NCBI RefSeq assembly: GCF_001949145.1
Contig: NW_019091382.1
Coordinates: forward strand, 1,184 to 65,183
Reading direction: 5' to 3'
Length of the DNA: 64,000 bases
Source of the DNA: Acanthaster planci
Taxonomy: Eukaryota; Echinodermata; Asteroidea; Valvatida; Acanthasteridae
Translations under genes and position numbers: made by a program
Notes under the pieces: model-generated
What the model was told of the DNA's origin: nothing
The model's input: the letters and a program-made list of their open reading frames with translations, nothing else
Databases searched by the model: none
Shown: piece by piece, positions 61,801 to 64,000 of the stretch
Position numbering within the stretch: position 1 is the first letter of the stretch
How the letters are laid out: each line of letters starts with the position of its first letter

Positions 61801-63787
61801 TCCATAGTTGTGAACAGCAAACAGCAAGCAAACGTGATGCTGAGATTAGTATATGCCAGCCTGGACTCACAACGACACTGTTTCCGCAATAAACACTATC
61901 CTCCCAAGACTCTGCCATTAGAATAACGCTCACTTTTCTTCGCTGACGACGATTTCCATCTCTCCCTGCATGACAGCTTTCATTTTGTCGGCCAGGACTG
62001 GGAACGCAACTGGAAGTTGGAGAAGATCAAAGAAAGTCACAAAATGCAGTGTTTAACGAGGCAAGAGGCAGCCACGTTCGTGCCTTCACGCTTATGAAAT
62101 TTTCACTACATGTGCTACCACACTTTATCGATTCTAGTTTGAAAGTAGTAACCATAGATAGCATTGTATCTTTAGAGTGGGTGGGATGGCACATAGTTTG
62201 ATTATTTACTTGTGATTTGCAACAATGCTTAAAATCCTTAGAACTACCAACTTGATTCACGACGTATCATACAGGATGGCCCTTTGAGAAGCACATCTGT
62301 TTTCCATCTCTAGAATACGGGCGATTTACAACAGTGCACCTCCAAGAGTTTGCAGCGCGTTGGCCAATCACAGCGCGTGAAATCTGTCGACCCTTTTCAA
62401 ACGCGCATTGGGTCGACTGATTTGTCGCACTGTGATTGGTCAACATATTGCAAACTCTTGGAGGCGCACTATTGTGAATCGCCCGTATTAACAGGCAATT
62501 ATGTTTGGGAACTGTATTGAGTTTTATTTTTGGCTCCTTCCTCATAAGGAGAAATTTCAGGACAAACCTTTCTGTTCAGCAATGTGCTTGCTGCTGTTAC
62601 CGATGGCCTGGGCCAGAGCATCCACCTCGGCCAAGTTGACATGACAGTGGCGGTTGACGACGTCATCGCGCATCTCCTCCACAGCCGATTCCAAGTCCCT
62701 GCAAGTCGCATACACAAACAACAAAAGAACCCCCCCAAAAAATAATAATAAAAGGGGGCAGAAAGTCTGCTGTAAAAATCTTCCTGGATCTTGCAGTTAT
62801 AAAGGGTTTGTTTGGAGTCTGAAAGGCAAAACCCTTGAGCATGTTAAAGTCTGAACCATGTGCATTGTAAGTCTACAAACACCGAACATACTATAACATT
62901 GTAAAGCAGCTCAGCATCATCACCTGTGATCTTATTTGAATCAACTCCTACAAGTTCTGCACTCTACTGGTGTGTCCATGTATCTGTAAACTAGGTTTGC
63001 CATACAACAGAAAAGGGGACTGATAGAATTACAGAAAGGTAGCCAAATTTTGAGGACCCAACAGTTTACGGGTGGTTTCAAAAAGGGACCTTGTCAAACA
63101 AATTTGATGAAATCTTTTTGGTAAAATTGGTCAGTGCTTGACCCACACTTATTGTAGATAGGTAGAAATAGCCGACGGCTTTAAATACAGTCAAACACAT
63201 CTGACCTTGTGCTGAACATGACAACCATACGAGTGGCTATAAACAATTTCAAAAGGGAGAATCCAGGGATTTTCAGGGAGTTTGCTTGAGCTGCAATACC
63301 TGATTTGTTTATCCAGCCTGTCTCTGCTTATCTGGTACTTCAAATAGTCTTGGTGGGTTCTGGTCCGCAGTGCCCTGATGGGGTGCTCGTTGCCGGCCGG
63401 CGTGGCCTCTAAGGCCAGTTGCACCTTCCGGTTGGTGGCCCTGAAGGCCACATTCATGTCCTGGACCTGAGGAGGGGTAAGGCAGGCATATGATTAACAC
63501 AAGGAATCTTTTGAAAATAACATGACAAATCTCTGTCCCAAACTAGCCCGGTGCCCTTGAGAAACATTTGGAAAGTCATCTTCGTTCAAGCCGAAAAGAG
63601 AACTAGACCAAGATGGCTGTGTGGGAGGACTTATGCAATACCATGTTGAGCTGAAGCTTGCGTATCTGCTTGAGCTGATCCCTCAGGTCACGGACGGTAT
63701 GCTTGAGGTTCAGCGTGGTCTCCCGTAGCTCGCTGGTGTTGACAGCTGACATTGGCTGGGGGGTCACTGACTGACTGTCAGTTCCGT
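49421..63787 (-). CDS. SRCIN1: p140Cap/sickle-tail family scaffold protein (3' part of gene, nine exons, 1069 aa in window)
   Basis: Minus-strand exons in transcript order: 63787-63642, 63466-63300, 62698-62568, 62009-61934, 61133-61050, 60181-60043, 58658-56754, 52671-52523, 49835-49421. All phases fit, GT-AG throughout. The first part is helical, AIP3/Bud6-like; FPVLADKMKAV and FIKDEPGKLDDYMKR closely recall the conserved core of SRCIN1 (p140Cap) and KIAA1217 (sickle tail). The large exon gives PPPPPPKR, a long Ser/Pro/Thr-rich disordered region with SPRG repeats, and a short coiled coil (LKEQYAKLRKLQEEQK). Family members are cytoplasmic scaffolds; SRCIN1 restrains Src via Csk and binds cortactin and EB3, while KIAA1217 acts in notochord-derived tissue. 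An invertebrate co-orthologue of both is likely, so the symbol marks the family. The 5' end is outside the window. A second end is possible by reading to the stop at 56604. Confidence 0.85.
49836..52522 (-). other. Last intron of the SRCIN1-like gene
   Basis: Includes the gap at 50262-50780. Frames at 51215-51651 on either strand overlap each other and have no domain. Nothing else recognised. Confidence 0.6.
50262..50780. other. Assembly gap (N run)
   Basis: 519 unknown bases inside the last intron of the SRCIN1-like gene. A small exon could be hidden here, but the flanking exons already join in frame. Confidence 0.99.
52523..52671 (-). CDS. SRCIN1: Penultimate exon
   Basis: Encodes GSSYTKQTVVYRVGPKPFK to KREVIAD, between a CCTCAG acceptor and a GTGAGT donor. 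It opens in phase 0, matching the internal donor at 56754, and ends two bases into the Ser codon completed by the last exon. Highly charged, no domain recognised. Confidence 0.82.
53920..54040 (-). mobile_element. tRNA-derived SINE-like fragment
   Basis: On the minus strand, GCAGTGGTGAGC (A-box-like) is followed by GGTTCAAATCTTGTCC (B-box-like) and then by CTTGGCAAGGAGTAACACC, similar in layout to the SINE at 31801. Shorter and more diverged. Confidence 0.4.
54592..54763. repeat. 86-bp tandem duplication, nearly identical copies
   Basis: The unit starting near AAAAGAGAAGTTGACATAAA repeats with an 86-base period (GTTGAC at 54601 and 54687). The copies differ at about one visible position (TCACTC versus TTACTC), so the duplication is recent or is an assembly artefact. 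Confidence 0.92.
56604..58658 (-). CDS. SRCIN1: Large exon: proline-rich, SPRG repeats, coiled coil; two possible ends
   Basis: Starts in phase 0 after an ACAG acceptor (58659-58662) and encodes AANESRERKRRFHTAQ, then KKKQPPPPPPKRTY, a long Ser/Pro/Thr/Gln-rich region, imperfect SPRG repeats (about 57775-57890) and a coiled coil near 56935-57000. It either runs to the stop at 56604 (685 codons) or splices at 56754 (GATGAG/GTGACG, phase 0). The tail used only in the long form is 49 residues, beginning VTPLLSYNSH and ending GFKKIFSI. Confidence 0.9.
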   Translation of the reverse strand, partial: AANESRERKRRFHTAQELHRFQMDIGRGRQTLRKTPNLERVDQQRRAALRKLYQSEEHDSLTPILTPEKMAKQEGSKGGKKKQPPPPPPKRTYLSQQAVASRSPATSPSSPGVPEPGPNPTPKPKLVVTSSEDSEAVPVVPPKPAMMMPKSKLPQQVDDPSSARSAPDLSCMNSTSSVNSECLSSPVRDLQPTCALSPSGCKSEPFLATSENAQSSMTNPRKVVLAAQRVGKPAADKSHQCVSGPVPGTVMTTQSAPMRSPRGQATPRSGQTSPRGATSPRGVVTPEGGIMLSQGAVMIAKSGSATSPGLATTPQRQAPVRLLSSSSQASPTKTNSPTSPQYKQSCIPVLKHSQHSRVQPPTTKVSETAVSNTHTQQTSPPSNPLPQRRSSVPSAMDVAPPPKPPRGCIDDPKEPTDAPPQSAFRPLAIPGWRETSLDEVPLKKSKVRRHTVTLPQHQKRNGWVAPVTDPPLNSSPQKPQPSQQTLLPVQQKSPVGRSVITNEPKAAPVKQGVLSKSQSGTDAELNPDRKPSLQRQNSDPGARPQVTIVDKKGALKIQQLKEQYAKLRKLQEEQKLLEQQSTRSSPSQPEATQQEQPPREATSTDLLDKIPPSTTLQVDVSYSQGESSKTEDQDEVTPLLSYNSHPSPLPAPQASPPYANSLSLISTRAHSSHPKAGFKKIFSI
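58659..60042 (-). other. Intron, nothing recognised
   Basis: Lies between the linker exon and the large exon of the SRCIN1-like gene. No repeat or exon could be supported. Confidence 0.6.
60043..60181 (-). CDS. SRCIN1: Exon: linker to the disordered region
   Basis: Encodes LASVQEHRTPVVPVFEQ and a short helix ending NHEQRVKNLQ, phase 0, which runs directly into AANESRERKRRFHTAQ of the next exon. Confidence 0.88.
60182..61049 (-). other. Intron, nothing recognised
   Basis: Small frames at 60597-61036 on the minus strand have no splice support. No repeat recognised. Confidence 0.55.
61050..61133 (-). CDS. SRCIN1: Short exon: conserved core
   Basis: An 84-bp exon encoding NFIKDEPGKLDDYMKRC then TNTLCTLKR, the counterpart of FLKEEPHKLD and the following basic helix in SRCIN1. 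This is the strongest single family signature in the window. Confidence 0.9.
61265..61505. mobile_element. Foldback/MITE-like element, GGGCCAATTTCATAG ends
   Basis: The left arm from 61265 (GGGCCAATTTCATAGAGCTG, then CTTAAGCACAAAAT) recurs in inverted orientation at 61462-61505 with only a few differences. About 240 bp, no coding capacity, inside an intron of the SRCIN1-like gene. A decayed relative ends at about 33895. Confidence 0.85.
61934..62009 (-). CDS. SRCIN1: Short exon: conserved core
   Basis: A 76-bp exon encoding VAFPVLADKMKAVMQGEMEI, the counterpart of the FPTLQNKMRAV stretch of SRCIN1. Too short for a simple open-frame search; fixed by phase on both sides. Confidence 0.88.
62314..62489. 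mobile_element. Foldback/MITE-like element, AATACGGGCGATT ends
   Basis: A 176-bp inverted repeat: AATACGGGCGATT at the left and its reverse complement at the right end, with CTCCAAGAGTTTGCA, CCAATCACAG and GTCGACCC also present in inverted form. Arms of about 80 bases nearly fill the element. It sits in the intron between exons 62009-61934 and 62698-62568. Confidence 0.88.
62568..62698 (-). CDS. SRCIN1: Exon: AIP3-like helical domain
   Basis: Encodes DLESAVEEMRDDVVNR, then EVDALAQAIGNSSKHIAEQK. Phases match both neighbours; the donor is GTTTGT. Confidence 0.9.
62699..63299 (-). other. Intron, nothing recognised
   Basis: AT-rich intron of the SRCIN1-like gene with a short A/AATA-rich tract near 62730-62755. 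No exon or repeat supported. Confidence 0.6.
63300..63466 (-). CDS. SRCIN1: Exon: AIP3-like helical domain
   Basis: Encodes VQDMNVAFRATNRKV through QISRDRLDKQI. Matches the position in SRCIN1 where a Lys/Glu-rich helix precedes the ELEDFVEDL-type segment. The exon starts in phase 0 and ends two bases into an Arg codon. Confidence 0.88.
63642..63787 (-). CDS. SRCIN1: First visible exon: AIP3-like coiled coil
   Basis: Encodes DGTDSQSVTPQP followed by a helical stretch (ETTLNLKHTVRDLRDQLKQI) ending LQLNM at a GTATTG donor, phase 0. The acceptor is taken after CAAG at 63788-63790; a second AG 16 bases further in is possible. Upstream exons lie beyond the window. Confidence 0.8.
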
Positions 63788-64000
63788 CTTGACAAAACAA
63801 ACAAGGAAAACGGCATTAGATTCAGTGGTGTTTGGATAAGACCGCGTTAACAGTCTCTTGGCTGGTCTGGTGTAAATCAATACTCAGTTGCAGTCAAAGT
63901 GAAAAAAAAAAAGCTGTCAGGTTAAAGACTGGATGATACGTGGTGCAAATGCTAAGTAACAAAACATTTACTGAGAAATGAAAGGTGTTATGATGTTAGC

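Noticed and set aside
1-64000. CRISPR arrays, prophage or bacterial operons
   Set aside because: No regularly spaced direct repeats, no operon-like gene packing; introns and SINE/MITE repeats show animal DNA.

Overview
This looks like nuclear DNA from an animal, most likely an invertebrate deuterostome (an echinoderm; a hemichordate or amphioxus is possible). Support for that: two intron-rich genes with GT-AG introns, an SRCIN1/KIAA1217-family scaffold gene and a PINK1-like kinase-fold protein with ankyrin repeats, abundant palindromic ACATGTAC-type motifs, and many short foldback (MITE-like) elements and tRNA-derived SINE-like sequences. The species call is inference. Nothing bacterial, viral or plasmid-like was seen. 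Two assembly gaps (runs of N) lie at 21254-21518 and 50262-50780.

Layout. 1-25181 has no coding exon I can support; it holds ACATGTAC motifs, several foldback elements (5457-5980, 8836-9080, 10111-10312, and one arm at 12901-13005) and an E-box cluster 2 kb upstream of the first gene. Gene A (25182-32786, plus strand) has nine exons whose phases join without a break into an 887-residue protein: about four ankyrin repeats, a basic/Ser-rich linker, a coiled coil, then a PINK1-like kinase fold with degraded catalytic motifs and a PINK1-type C-terminal extension. 32787-49420 lies between the 3' ends of two convergent genes and holds repeats, CpG-richer stretches and one orphan 136-codon ORF. Gene B (49421 to beyond 63787, minus strand) is the 3' part of a p140Cap/sickle-tail (SRCIN1/KIAA1217, AIP3-like) gene; nine exons give 1069 residues in one continuous frame, and the 5' end lies outside the window.

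Most notable: (1) the ankyrin + coiled-coil + PINK1-like predicted pseudokinase, an architecture I do not know from the PINK1 family; (2) an 82-bp tandem duplication that copied a 3' splice site in gene A, where using the upstream copy would truncate the protein; (3) two mutually exclusive ends for gene B, set by a phase-0 donor inside its large exon; (4) at least five foldback element families, two of them with more than one copy here. The two genes show no evident functional link; they are simply neighbours.

All homology statements come from reading translated exons against remembered family features. No alignment or database search was run.
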